Part shown: one piece after another, positions 53,963-61,343 of the stretch | Layout of the letters: each line of letters starts with the position of its first letter | Numbering within the stretch: position 1 is the stretch's first letter | From: Paraburkholderia sp. Ac-20340 | GTDB taxonomy: Bacteria; Pseudomonadota; Gammaproteobacteria; Burkholderiales; Burkholderiaceae | Direction: 5' to 3' | Length of the DNA stretch: 64,000 nt | Assembly: GCF_017104965.1 (NCBI RefSeq) | Contig: NZ_JAAGPR010000027.1 | Coordinates: forward strand, 51,900 to 115,899 | Translations under genes and position numbers: made by a program | The notes under the pieces: generated by a model | Told to the model about the DNA's origin: nothing | The model's database searches: none | The model's input: only the letters and a program-made list of their open reading frames with translations

Positions 53963-54733
53963 TCAGCGCACCGGCGCGTCCGGCTGCGCAGCGAGCCGGG
54001 TGAGCTTCAGAAAACGGTAATAGACGGTTTCGGCGTTATACACCGCGATGATGAGCCCCGCGCGGCCATCGAGAAAACCGCGCCGCAGCACATAGGTGCG
54101 AATAAACGCCCAAGCACCGCGCCCGAGCGCCTTTCTCACGCTGCTTTTCTTGCCGCCCGAGCGACGCTGTTCGGCGCCCAGCGTCGAATACGCGTCCATC
54201 TTGCGCAGCACGGTTTCGTAGCTGTCGTACGAGTAATGCAGCAGTTTGCCTTCGAGGCGTTTGCACGGCACGTCGTACACCAGACGCTCGTGCACGAGAT
54301 CGCTCGAAAAGCGCGCGAGTTCGCGCGGAAACAGGCGCGGAATCCAGTCCGGATACCAGCCCGAGTGATAAATCCATTCGCCGCAGAAACTCGACAGCCG
54401 GTCCACCGCATAGGTCGCCAGTTCCGGCGCCATGACGGCCGTGCGGATCGAGTGCGCCAGTTCGGGCGTGACGATTTCGTCGGCGTCGAGCGAGAGTATC
54501 CACGGCGTGGACAACGCGGCAATCGCGCGATTCTTCTGCTCGCCGAAGCCGGGCCAGTCTGCGCTTTCGATCACGCGTGCGCCGTGCTGGCGCGCGATCT
54601 CGACGGTGTTGTCGGTGCTGCCGCTATCGAGCACGACGATCTCGCCGGCAAAACGCACGGACTGCAGGCATTCCGCCAGATGCTGCGCGGCGTTCATCGT
54701 GATGATCGCGACGCCTAGCTGCGCTACTTTCAA
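53963..54733 (-). CDS. Family 2 glycosyltransferase (WaaE/KdtX-like)
   Basis: A 256-residue GT-A glycosyltransferase. The best start is TTG 54733 (then KVAQLGVAIITMNAAQ), because GAGG precedes it at 5 bases; an upstream in-frame start lacks a ribosome site. Motifs: LGVAIITMNAAQHLAECLQSV, VVLDSGSTDNTVEIA, the metal-binding Asp in ILSLDADEIVTPEL, and a C-terminal region with HYSYDSYETVLRKMDAYS typical of the LPS-core beta-glucosyltransferases of the WaaE group. It probably adds a sugar to lipopolysaccharide core; adjacent envelope genes fit but are not in the same transcript. Confidence 0.88.
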   Translation of the reverse strand: MKVAQLGVAIITMNAAQHLAECLQSVRFAGEIVVLDSGSTDNTVEIARQHGARVIESADWPGFGEQKNRAIAALSTPWILSLDADEIVTPELAHSIRTAVMAPELATYAVDRLSSFCGEWIYHSGWYPDWIPRLFPRELARFSSDLVHERLVYDVPCKRLEGKLLHYSYDSYETVLRKMDAYSTLGAEQRRSGGKKSSVRKALGRGAWAFIRTYVLRRGFLDGRAGLIIAVYNAETVYYRFLKLTRLAAQPDAPVR

Positions 54734-54872
54734 ATCATCCTCGCTTGGTCGTACTGCCGCGCAGCGGAACAGGTTCACGTGCGCGGCGCGGATCAGCCGC
54801 TGCGACGGCCAGGACACATCGCAGCGCTTCCTGCCAACTCAGTGCCGCTCAGGCACGCGATCGGGCAACCAA

Positions 54873-55082
54873 TCAGGCCAGCGTCGATGCGTGCGGCACG
54901 ATCACTGCGCCCTGCGGGCCGCCACCGCCGCCGTGGCCACCAGGACCGCCACCACCGCCGCCACCGCCAGGACCCCAGCTACCGGGGCCGCCCGGGCCGC
55001 AGAAAGGAAACAGGCAACAACCGCTGAGCGCCGTCGCCAGCGCAACTACACCCGCAAGGGCGATCAATCGTTTCATGCTCAT
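54873..55082 (-). CDS. Small Gly-rich lipoprotein
   Basis: A 69-residue protein beginning MSMKRLIALAGVVALATAL, with lipobox LSGC giving lipid-modified Cys22 and a second Cys at 23. The mature ~48 residues contain CLFPFCGPGG and then long Gly/Pro runs (GGGGGGGG and GGHGGGGG) and end in VPHASTLA. An in-frame ATG two codons later is an alternative start. Low-complexity Gly-rich lipoproteins of this size are usually outer-membrane anchored with unknown function. It sits between the glycosyltransferase and the orphan regulator on the same strand, with 139 bases to the glycosyltransferase start. Confidence 0.65.
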   Translation of the reverse strand: MSMKRLIALAGVVALATALSGCCLFPFCGPGGPGSWGPGGGGGGGGPGGHGGGGGPQGAVIVPHASTLA

Positions 55083-55343
55083 ACTCTTCGTCAAACAGTG
55101 TGTGTCGTGCGAACGCGGCGCGGGGGACAAAGCCTCGCGCCAACGATCCACATCATGATGGGGCCTATGCTTGCAGACCAGGGCGGATTCGTGGTTACCC
55201 ACGGTTACGCAGCCTTTCCTTACCTTGCCGCGCAGCCCCGCTTTTCGCGCTCGATCGACGCTCGCCAGAAGGCTGTCGAGCCACGGCAAGTTTCGCCGCG
55301 TGACGCTTATGCACGCCGGATAGTGCTCGCGGCGCGGGCTCGA

Positions 55344-56123
55344 TCAGATGCTTAGCAATGCAGAATGCTCAAGATCGCCACCGATCTCGTGCGCGCCGCC
55401 GGCTGCCGCGGAGGAAAGATTGAGAAAGGCATCGTCGGGGCAGAAGACGTAGCCATCGCGATATCGCGTCTGGATGTACTGGCGTCCGCAAGGCGACAGA
55501 CCCAGCAGTTTGCGCAACCGGAACACCACCACATCGAGGCTGCGCGCGTGCAGTTTCGAATTGCGGTCGAGCATGCTCAGAATGCGCTCGCGCGAAAGCG
55601 GACGCATGCGGTTCGCCGCGAACACGGTCAGCACGGCCAGCGCCAGCGGCGGCGCGGCAATGCGCGAGCCGTTCTTGAACAACTGATTGCCGACCGCGTC
55701 GATTTCGAAGCCGTCGAACGCATAGCGCGCTTCCTTGCGCGGCGAATTCGGCAGATCGATCTTGCAGCGCAGCGCGTGGCGCATGCGGGCGAGCAGTTCA
55801 CGCGGATCGTACGGATCGACGAGGAAATCGTTGGCGCCCAGTTCGAACGCCAGCACCTTGTCGGCTACATCGTTGGAGCGGCTGACGATGATGACGGGCA
55901 CCGCATAACCTGCTTCGCGCAGGCTGCGCAATGCGCCGATACCGTCGATCTCGCATGCTTCATGACGAAGAATGATGAGCGACGGCATTTCGCGCGCGAG
56001 CCGCTGTTCCAGCCCTTGTGCGCCATAGAGCACAGACATGTCGATCTGCTGGCGCTGCAGATAGCTGCGCAGGTTGTCACGAGACACCTGATCCGGCTCG
56101 ACAACAAGCACATGAATATCCAT
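55344..56123 (-). CDS. Orphan OmpR-type regulator with degenerate receiver
   Basis: A 259-residue regulator; ATG 56123 (MDIHVLVVEPDQVSRDN) has GAGGGA upstream. The receiver is present in outline but has lost the phosphorylation site: the phosphoacceptor position is Arg53 (LIILRHEACEIDG), the acid pocket is Glu9-Pro10, and the conserved Lys is Asp103 (GANDFLVDPYDP). The winged helix is intact and ends RQYIQTRYRDGYVF, with a ~20-residue Ala/Gly-rich tail. It is a phosphorylation-independent transcription factor by sequence. It is divergent from baeS (224 bases between starts), so control of baeSR is possible; no kinase is adjacent on its strand. Confidence 0.9.
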   Translation of the reverse strand: MDIHVLVVEPDQVSRDNLRSYLQRQQIDMSVLYGAQGLEQRLAREMPSLIILRHEACEIDGIGALRSLREAGYAVPVIIVSRSNDVADKVLAFELGANDFLVDPYDPRELLARMRHALRCKIDLPNSPRKEARYAFDGFEIDAVGNQLFKNGSRIAAPPLALAVLTVFAANRMRPLSRERILSMLDRNSKLHARSLDVVVFRLRKLLGLSPCGRQYIQTRYRDGYVFCPDDAFLNLSSAAAGGAHEIGGDLEHSALLSI

Positions 56124-56346
56124 CGATCTGTCCCTCGCCAGGTAATTGCAGGCCATCGCTCGTGCCTCGCGCCCTGGACGCAGCGGTCGATTCGATGTGC
56201 GACGGATGATACGGAACAACCGTGGAGGAAAAAGAGGTGAAAACTGGAGAAAATGTGGATTCGTACCGCGCATGCGACCCTGAAGCGCCGCTTCGGGTGA
56301 AAATAACGCTTGATTCATCACATTTATTATTCCGGCCCTGCGCCTC

Positions 56347-57954
56347 ATGAAAGCCAGCATTACGTCCAAACTCTTTCTCGCGATTCTGTCCGCGTGCGTC
56401 ATCGCGGCCGTCGCCATGGGCGTGGCCATTCGCGCGAGTTTCGAATTCGGCTTTGTGGATTTTCTGCAGGAGCAGGCAAAGACCGAACGCGCCTCGCTCG
56501 AACAGGAGCTGGAAGCGTCCTATGCCAAGCACGGCAACTGGGATGCGATCCGCGAGCAGACGCAGGGGGCGCCGCCGTTTGGTGGCGGCCCGTTTGGCGA
56601 AGGTCCGCCGCCGGGCGACATGCCGGGCCTCAATGCTCCCGGTGCGCCGAATAATGTGACCATGCCGGGCGCGCCCGGCGGCATGCCTGGGGCGAACGGT
56701 CCGGGTGTTCCTGGCGCGCCGGGTGTTCCTGGTGCTCCGGCTGGCCCTGGCGCGCCAGGCGCTCCGGGTGGTCCCAGCAGCCCCGGCGGCCCGGCCGCGC
56801 CCAACGGCACGGGCGGCAGCATGCCCTTCTTCGGCCCCACCGACCCGGCCAATCCGTGGCGTCCGCACCGCCCGCCGTTTACGCTCTACGACGCGCAGAT
56901 GAACCAGGTGACGAAGGCGGGACCGCCTGCGCCGCCCGATTCCGTGCGCCATCCGCTCAAGGTCAACGGACAGATCGTCGGCTGGATTGCCGTCTCCGGG
57001 CCCGCCGAACTCATCAGCCAGGCCGAGGTGCGCTTCAAGAACCGCCAGATGCAGGCCACCTGGATCATCGTGGGCTTCACCGCGCTCCTCTCGGCCGTGA
57101 TGGCGATCGTGCTCGCGCGCACCCTGCTCACGCCGATCAAGCGCATCGTCACGGCCACGCACCGGCTTGCGGGCGGCGACTACGCCACGCGCATCCCCGC
57201 CAAAGGCCGCGACGAACTGCAGATGCTCGCGAACGACTTCAACCGTCTCGCGGCCTCGCTGGAGAAAGCCGAAGGCGACCGCCGCGACTTTATCGCCGAT
57301 GTCTCGCACGAATTGCGCACGCCGCTTTCGGTGCTGCGCGGCGAACTCGAAGCCATCGAAGACGGCGTGCGCCGCCCCGACGCGGCCACCATCACCTCGC
57401 TGCAGGCGGAAGTGGCCATGCTCAGCCAGTTGATCGACGATCTCTACGAACTCTCGCTCGCCGATATCGGGCAACTGTCGTTCGAGAAAGTGCCGCTCGA
57501 TCTCGCGCCGATTGTGGAAGCCTCGTGCGACGCGTTTCGCGAGCGCCTCGCGGCCAAGCAGATCGCCCTCGAATTCGAGTCCGGCGACGAACACGTCACG
57601 CTCTCGGGCGACCCGTACCGTCTCACGCAGCTCTGGAAAAACCTGCTGGAAAACGCCCTGCGTTACACCAACGCAGGCGGGCGCGTACACGTCGCGATCA
57701 CGTCCGACGATGACGCACTCTACGTCGATGTTCAGGATTCCTTTCCGCCTGTTCCGGCACCGCTGTTACCGCATCTATTCGACCGCTTTTTCCGCGTCGA
57801 CCCGTCCCGTAGCCGCCAGAGCGGCGGCGCGGGGCTCGGACTTGCGCTGTGCAAGCGCATCGTGGAAAAACACGGCGGCACCATCGAGGCATCGCGCTCG
57901 CCGCTCGGAGGCCTGCGCATCCTCGTCCAACTTCCACGTCTACACCAACAATGA
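56347..57954 (+). CDS. baeS: BaeS-like sensor histidine kinase with collagen-like insertion
   Basis: A 535-residue kinase matching E. coli BaeS along its length: ITSKLFLAILSACV span 1, RASFEFGFVDFLQ, the YAKHGNWDAIRE segment, a second span with LARTLLTPIKRIVTATHRLAGG, phosphoacceptor His321 in ADVSHELRTPLSVLRGELEA, and NLLENALRY and GGAGLGLALCKRIVE boxes. It is about 70 residues longer than BaeS. The extra sequence, about residues 75-163, lies in the periplasmic sensor and is a Gly-Pro rich, collagen-like run of G-x-y triplets (for example GVPGAPGVPGAPAGPGAPG). The stop overlaps the baeR start (ATGA). BaeSR senses envelope stress and drives mdtABC and acrD in enterics. Confidence 0.92.
   Translation: MKASITSKLFLAILSACVIAAVAMGVAIRASFEFGFVDFLQEQAKTERASLEQELEASYAKHGNWDAIREQTQGAPPFGGGPFGEGPPPGDMPGLNAPGAPNNVTMPGAPGGMPGANGPGVPGAPGVPGAPAGPGAPGAPGGPSSPGGPAAPNGTGGSMPFFGPTDPANPWRPHRPPFTLYDAQMNQVTKAGPPAPPDSVRHPLKVNGQIVGWIAVSGPAELISQAEVRFKNRQMQATWIIVGFTALLSAVMAIVLARTLLTPIKRIVTATHRLAGGDYATRIPAKGRDELQMLANDFNRLAASLEKAEGDRRDFIADVSHELRTPLSVLRGELEAIEDGVRRPDAATITSLQAEVAMLSQLIDDLYELSLADIGQLSFEKVPLDLAPIVEASCDAFRERLAAKQIALEFESGDEHVTLSGDPYRLTQLWKNLLENALRYTNAGGRVHVAITSDDDALYVDVQDSFPPVPAPLLPHLFDRFFRVDPSRSRQSGGAGLGLALCKRIVEKHGGTIEASRSPLGGLRILVQLPRLHQQ
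56662..56820 (+). repeat. Collagen-like Gly-x-y triplet region in baeS
   Basis: About 50 codons, mostly Gly-Ala-Pro, Gly-Val-Pro and Gly-Gly-Pro/Met triplets, within the periplasmic domain. The register shifts once or twice, so it is not a perfect collagen tract. Confidence 0.9.
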
Positions 57955-58670
57955 TTGATCCGACCACCCGGCCTTCCATCCTGATCGTCGAAGACGAGCC
58001 CAAGCTCGCGGCGCTGCTTGCCGACTATCTGGCCAAGGAAGATTTTGCAACCACCATTCTCGCGGACGGCCGCGAAGTCGTGCCCTACGTGCGCGAGCAT
58101 GCGCCCTCGATGGTGCTGCTCGACCTGATGCTGCCGGGACGCAGCGGTCTGGAAGTGTGCCGCGAATTGCGTACGTTTTCTGCCGTGCCGGTGATGATCA
58201 TCACCGCGCGCGTGGACGAAATCGATCGCCTGCTCGGCCTCGAACTGGGCGCCGACGACTACGTCTGCAAACCGTTCAGCCCGCGCGAAGTGGTCGCGCG
58301 CGTCAAGGCGATCCTGCGCCGCGCCGAACTGCTGTCGCGCGCGCATCAGGAAGCGGAAGGCAACATGCCCACGCCGTTTGCCATTGACGTGCCGCATCAC
58401 GCCGCGCGTCTGGACGGCCGCGACCTGCACCTCACGCCGATTGAATTCCGCCTGCTCGCGCTGCTGCACGCAGGCGCGGGCCGCATCTACGCGCGCGATT
58501 ATCTGTTGCGCGCGCTGTACGACGACCATCGCGTGGTCGCCGATCGCACCATCGATTCGCACGTCAAAAACCTGCGCCGCAAGATCCAGGCGATCCGCCC
58601 GGATCAGGACATGATCCGCTCGATCTATGGCGTCGGTTATCGGCTGGAAATGGAGCCGATCGAAGAATGA
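57951..58670 (+). CDS. baeR: BaeR-like response regulator
   Basis: A 239-residue OmpR-family regulator with close identity to E. coli BaeR: SILIVEDEPKLAALLADYLA, Asp in VLLDLMLPGRSGLEVCREL, Thr in MIITARVDEIDRLLGLELGA, Lys in DDYVCKPFSPREVVARVKAI, and a winged helix with LYDDHRVVADRTIDSHVKN and IRSIYGVGYRLEM. The ATG 57951 overlaps the baeS stop. It is the cognate partner of baeS. In E. coli it activates the mdtABC-type pump; the same link to the pump at 39-47 kb is inferred. Confidence 0.94.
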   Translation: MIDPTTRPSILIVEDEPKLAALLADYLAKEDFATTILADGREVVPYVREHAPSMVLLDLMLPGRSGLEVCRELRTFSAVPVMIITARVDEIDRLLGLELGADDYVCKPFSPREVVARVKAILRRAELLSRAHQEAEGNMPTPFAIDVPHHAARLDGRDLHLTPIEFRLLALLHAGAGRIYARDYLLRALYDDHRVVADRTIDSHVKNLRRKIQAIRPDQDMIRSIYGVGYRLEMEPIEE

Positions 58671-58671
58671 G

Positions 58672-58695
58672 GCCAGCGCCAGCGCCAGCGCCAGC
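58672..58695 (+). repeat. Four tandem GCCAGC hexamers after baeR
   Basis: A perfect (GCCAGC)x4 run, one base after the baeR stop, followed by the convergent GT9 gene. A simple-sequence tract with no clear role. Confidence 0.85.
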
Positions 58696-58717
58696 ATATT
58701 GAACGCCGGCGCCAGAC

Positions 58718-59617
58718 TTACTCTTCGGTCATCCGCGCGAACGCGGAAAGCACGCGCGAGCACGTCAAGGTCTCGCGCCAGAAGCGCTCCTTCAGCGATG
58801 CGCCCGGCAACCATTGCCACGGCAGCACCACTTGCGCATTGCCCCAGGCCGGACGCCAGCGCTGCGCCACCGCGCGGCGCCGGAACAGGCTCAGCGTGGG
58901 AACGCCGAGATTCGCGGCCAGATGACCCACACCCGAATCGTTGCCGATAAACCAGCCCGATTCGTACAGCCAGCCTGCCAGCCCGTCCAGGCTCGAAAAC
59001 GTATGGACTGCAAAGCGACTCAGCAGCAGCGAATTCCAGCGCGGCAACTCGTCGGGCGCCATGACGAAAGCCACCTCATAGCCCCAACGTTCGAGATTGC
59101 GCGCAAGGCTCAGGAAGCGCTGCGGCAGCCAGCGCTTGTCCGGCGTGCTGGCTTCGGGGTGAATCACCACGCGCCGCGTATAGCGGCGATGCTGCAAACC
59201 GGCGCGCGGCGCAATGCCGTTTTCGGTGTGGACGGCAGGCAGATTGAATTCCGCGCGACAGAATTCCGTGAAGCGCGTCACCATGGGCGGATTGCTCACA
59301 TCGTCCGTGAGCGGATCGAGAATCCGCACGTTGTGATGCAACGAAGCGAGATCGCGCACCGGCTGGTGAACGTGCATCTGCAGCACGGTATCCCACGGCG
59401 CGAGCGTCTCGCGCCATTGCGCATCGGCGGGCAGCGGGCGGATATCGACATCGGGAAACCACGCGCGCAACGCCCAGGACGCGCGCCCGAACACGGCGAC
59501 TTCGGCGCCCTGATCGAGCAGATTGCGCGCGATCACCATCAACAGCAACGTATCGCCGAGCGCGTGCGACGTGATGATCGCGACACGGCGGTCAAGCTTG
59601 ACAAACCCCTCCTTCAC
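58718..59617 (-). CDS. Family 9 glycosyltransferase (heptosyltransferase-like), second copy
   Basis: A 299-residue GT9 protein. GTG 59617 is the start: it overlaps the upstream stop (GTGA) and has AGGAGG 7 bases before. Motifs are VAIITSHALGDTLLLMVIARNL at the N-terminus (the ADP-heptose-synthase-like Rossmann start), RRVVIHPEASTPDKRW, and the donor-binding block GNDSGVGHLAANLGVPTLSLF. It is paralogous to the gene just upstream, with similar length and motif order. Heptosyltransferase-like GT9 enzymes build LPS inner core; the exact sugar is not known. An overlapping operon of two. Confidence 0.88.
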   Translation of the reverse strand: MKEGFVKLDRRVAIITSHALGDTLLLMVIARNLLDQGAEVAVFGRASWALRAWFPDVDIRPLPADAQWRETLAPWDTVLQMHVHQPVRDLASLHHNVRILDPLTDDVSNPPMVTRFTEFCRAEFNLPAVHTENGIAPRAGLQHRRYTRRVVIHPEASTPDKRWLPQRFLSLARNLERWGYEVAFVMAPDELPRWNSLLLSRFAVHTFSSLDGLAGWLYESGWFIGNDSGVGHLAANLGVPTLSLFRRRAVAQRWRPAWGNAQVVLPWQWLPGASLKERFWRETLTCSRVLSAFARMTEE

Positions 59618-60510
59618 GCAAGCGCCTCCTGCAACTGCTGGAAGGCCCGCGCGACGCGCGACACCGAAAGCGTGTATTTCCAGTAGCGCTCGCGCAGACG
59701 CGCCGTCGGCAGATAGCCGCCGATCACCACGCGCCCGATGCCCCAGCCCGGTTGCCAGGTGCGCGCGAGACCGCGCCGCATGAACAGCGAGAGCGTCGGC
59801 ACCTGCAGACACGACGCCAGATGACCGATGCCGGAATCGTTGCCGATAAACCAGCCCGATTCGTAGATCCACGCGGCGACGTTATCGAGCGAGCCCAGCT
59901 CCGGCAGCCCGATCCCATACGATTCGACATGCGTCCAGGCCGCGCGCTCCTGCGGCGCGACCACGAATTGCGGTTGGAAACCCAGCTTGCGCAGACGCAG
60001 CGCGAGCCGGATAAAGCGCGACGGCAGCCAGCACTTGTCGTGCGTGCTCGCAGTCGGATGAATGGCAATGCGATTGTGAAAGCGGCGCGGCTGCAAGCCG
60101 GCCGGCGCGGTCATGCCGTTGTGCTTGACGGCGTCGGCGAGGCCGAGTTCATCGCGGCAGAAATGCATGAGACGATCGGCCATCGATTTCGTCGAACGCG
60201 CGCGGCAGGCCGGTTCGAGCAGGATCAGATCGGTCAGCGGCAAGGCGGAATCGGCGATGGGCCCGTTGCGGCGCATTGCGATCACGTGATCGAAGCCGGG
60301 CAACAAGGTGCGGGCGGTGTCGCTCGTGAGTTCAGGCTGGATGTCGATGCCGGGAAACCAGGCCGCCAGCGTGACGGCATTTCTGCCGAATACGCTGACC
60401 GTCATGCCGTTTTCGCGCAGATTGCGCACGACAATCATCATCAACAAAGAGTCGCCCAGCGCGGACGACAAAACCACGGCCACGCGGGAGGCCGGCTGCA
60501 AAGGTCGCAT
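59614..60510 (-). CDS. Family 9 glycosyltransferase (heptosyltransferase-like), first copy
   Basis: A 298-residue GT9 protein with ATG 60510 (MRPLQPASRVAVVLSSALGD). It shows the same plan as its neighbour: VAVVLSSALGDSLLMMIVVRNL, NRIAIHPTASTHDKCWLPS and the donor-site block GNDSGIGHLASCLQVPTLSLF. Many positions agree with the downstream copy (for example the WIYESGWFIGNDSG run), so the pair arose by tandem duplication. It probably acts on LPS core or a surface glycan. The 5' region is the 370-base gap to the next gene. Confidence 0.88.
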   Translation of the reverse strand: MRPLQPASRVAVVLSSALGDSLLMMIVVRNLRENGMTVSVFGRNAVTLAAWFPGIDIQPELTSDTARTLLPGFDHVIAMRRNGPIADSALPLTDLILLEPACRARSTKSMADRLMHFCRDELGLADAVKHNGMTAPAGLQPRRFHNRIAIHPTASTHDKCWLPSRFIRLALRLRKLGFQPQFVVAPQERAAWTHVESYGIGLPELGSLDNVAAWIYESGWFIGNDSGIGHLASCLQVPTLSLFMRRGLARTWQPGWGIGRVVIGGYLPTARLRERYWKYTLSVSRVARAFQQLQEALA

Positions 60511-60880
60511 CGTAATTCCATTCAGAGCGGCCTTCGGCGAGCTGGACCATCATCTGCCGTACGACGCTCACGAGTTACTCAAAACATTGGATGAGAATGA
60601 GCGGCAGCTTAGCGCGCGAATAATTTCAGTCGGTTACCCTTGCGTTACAGTGAGTAACGCTGCAAACAGGCGAAATTCGCGCGCAGAGCCGCAAAAAACG
60701 CATTAAACGCAGCGCGCGAATATCGCGCAGAAATATGCGTTAATAAGAGGCGCTAGCGCAGTAACCCATTTGCAGCAGCATTCGACTATCGTGGCGTCAT
60801 CGCAACCTGCCACCGACCCGCCATGACCACGCACCGTTTCTTTTTCTGCGAACGCGTCACACACGCGGGAGTGCCTGCGC
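60511..60880. promoter_or_regulatory. Divergent promoter region with nested inverted repeats
   Basis: The gap between the GT9 operon and the plus-strand hypothetical gene. At 60697-60741 there is a nested inverted repeat: outer arms AACGCAT (60697-60703) and ATGCGTT (60735-60741), inner arms GCGCGA (60714-60719) and TCGCGC (60723-60728). Either a regulator site or an RNA hairpin is possible. Nothing else was recognised. Confidence 0.4.
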
Positions 60881-61273
60881 ATGGCTGAAGGTGTAACTGC
60901 CGTTGTGCGCCAGATCAGCTCGGCCGACCTGAGCGCGGACGGCGAATTCCTGCTGATCCACGACGGCGACGCCACGGCGGCGCTGCACCGCTCGGTCTTC
61001 AACGACCTGCTGGTTGCGTTGCCGAATGCAATGGAAAAGATCCAGCGCATCGACAACAGTCCCGCTCCCTCGTTCACGCTGATGCAGGCGCGTGGTTGCG
61101 AAGTCGGCCGGCTCGACGGCACGCGCCAGCTCGTGATCCGTTTCCGTTTATCGAGAACCGCCAGCCTGTCGTTTACGGTGCCGTGCGAACAGATTCCCGG
61201 CATTGTCGAAGCGCTCGAGACCGCCGCACACCACGAGGCCACGCGGCCCACTCCCGCCACATGGCTGCAGTGA
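60881..61273 (+). CDS. Hypothetical small protein
   Basis: A 130-residue protein, ATG 60881 (MAEGVTAVVRQISSADLSA) with GGAG 9 bases upstream. No signal peptide or membrane span. It reads as an alpha/beta fold with segments GEFLLIHDGDATAALHRSV, LVIRFRLSRTASLSFTVPCEQ and a C-terminal helix IVEALETAAHHEA. I do not recognise a family. It lies 70 bases upstream of the LptD-family gene on the same strand and may be cotranscribed with it; its start region faces the GT9 genes. Confidence 0.65.
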   Translation: MAEGVTAVVRQISSADLSADGEFLLIHDGDATAALHRSVFNDLLVALPNAMEKIQRIDNSPAPSFTLMQARGCEVGRLDGTRQLVIRFRLSRTASLSFTVPCEQIPGIVEALETAAHHEATRPTPATWLQ

Positions 61274-61343
61274 CGCCGCGCGCATTCCCCGGTTTTACCG
61301 CAATCCCCTGCTGACCTCGCCCACCTTGATCCTGCGTCACGTA

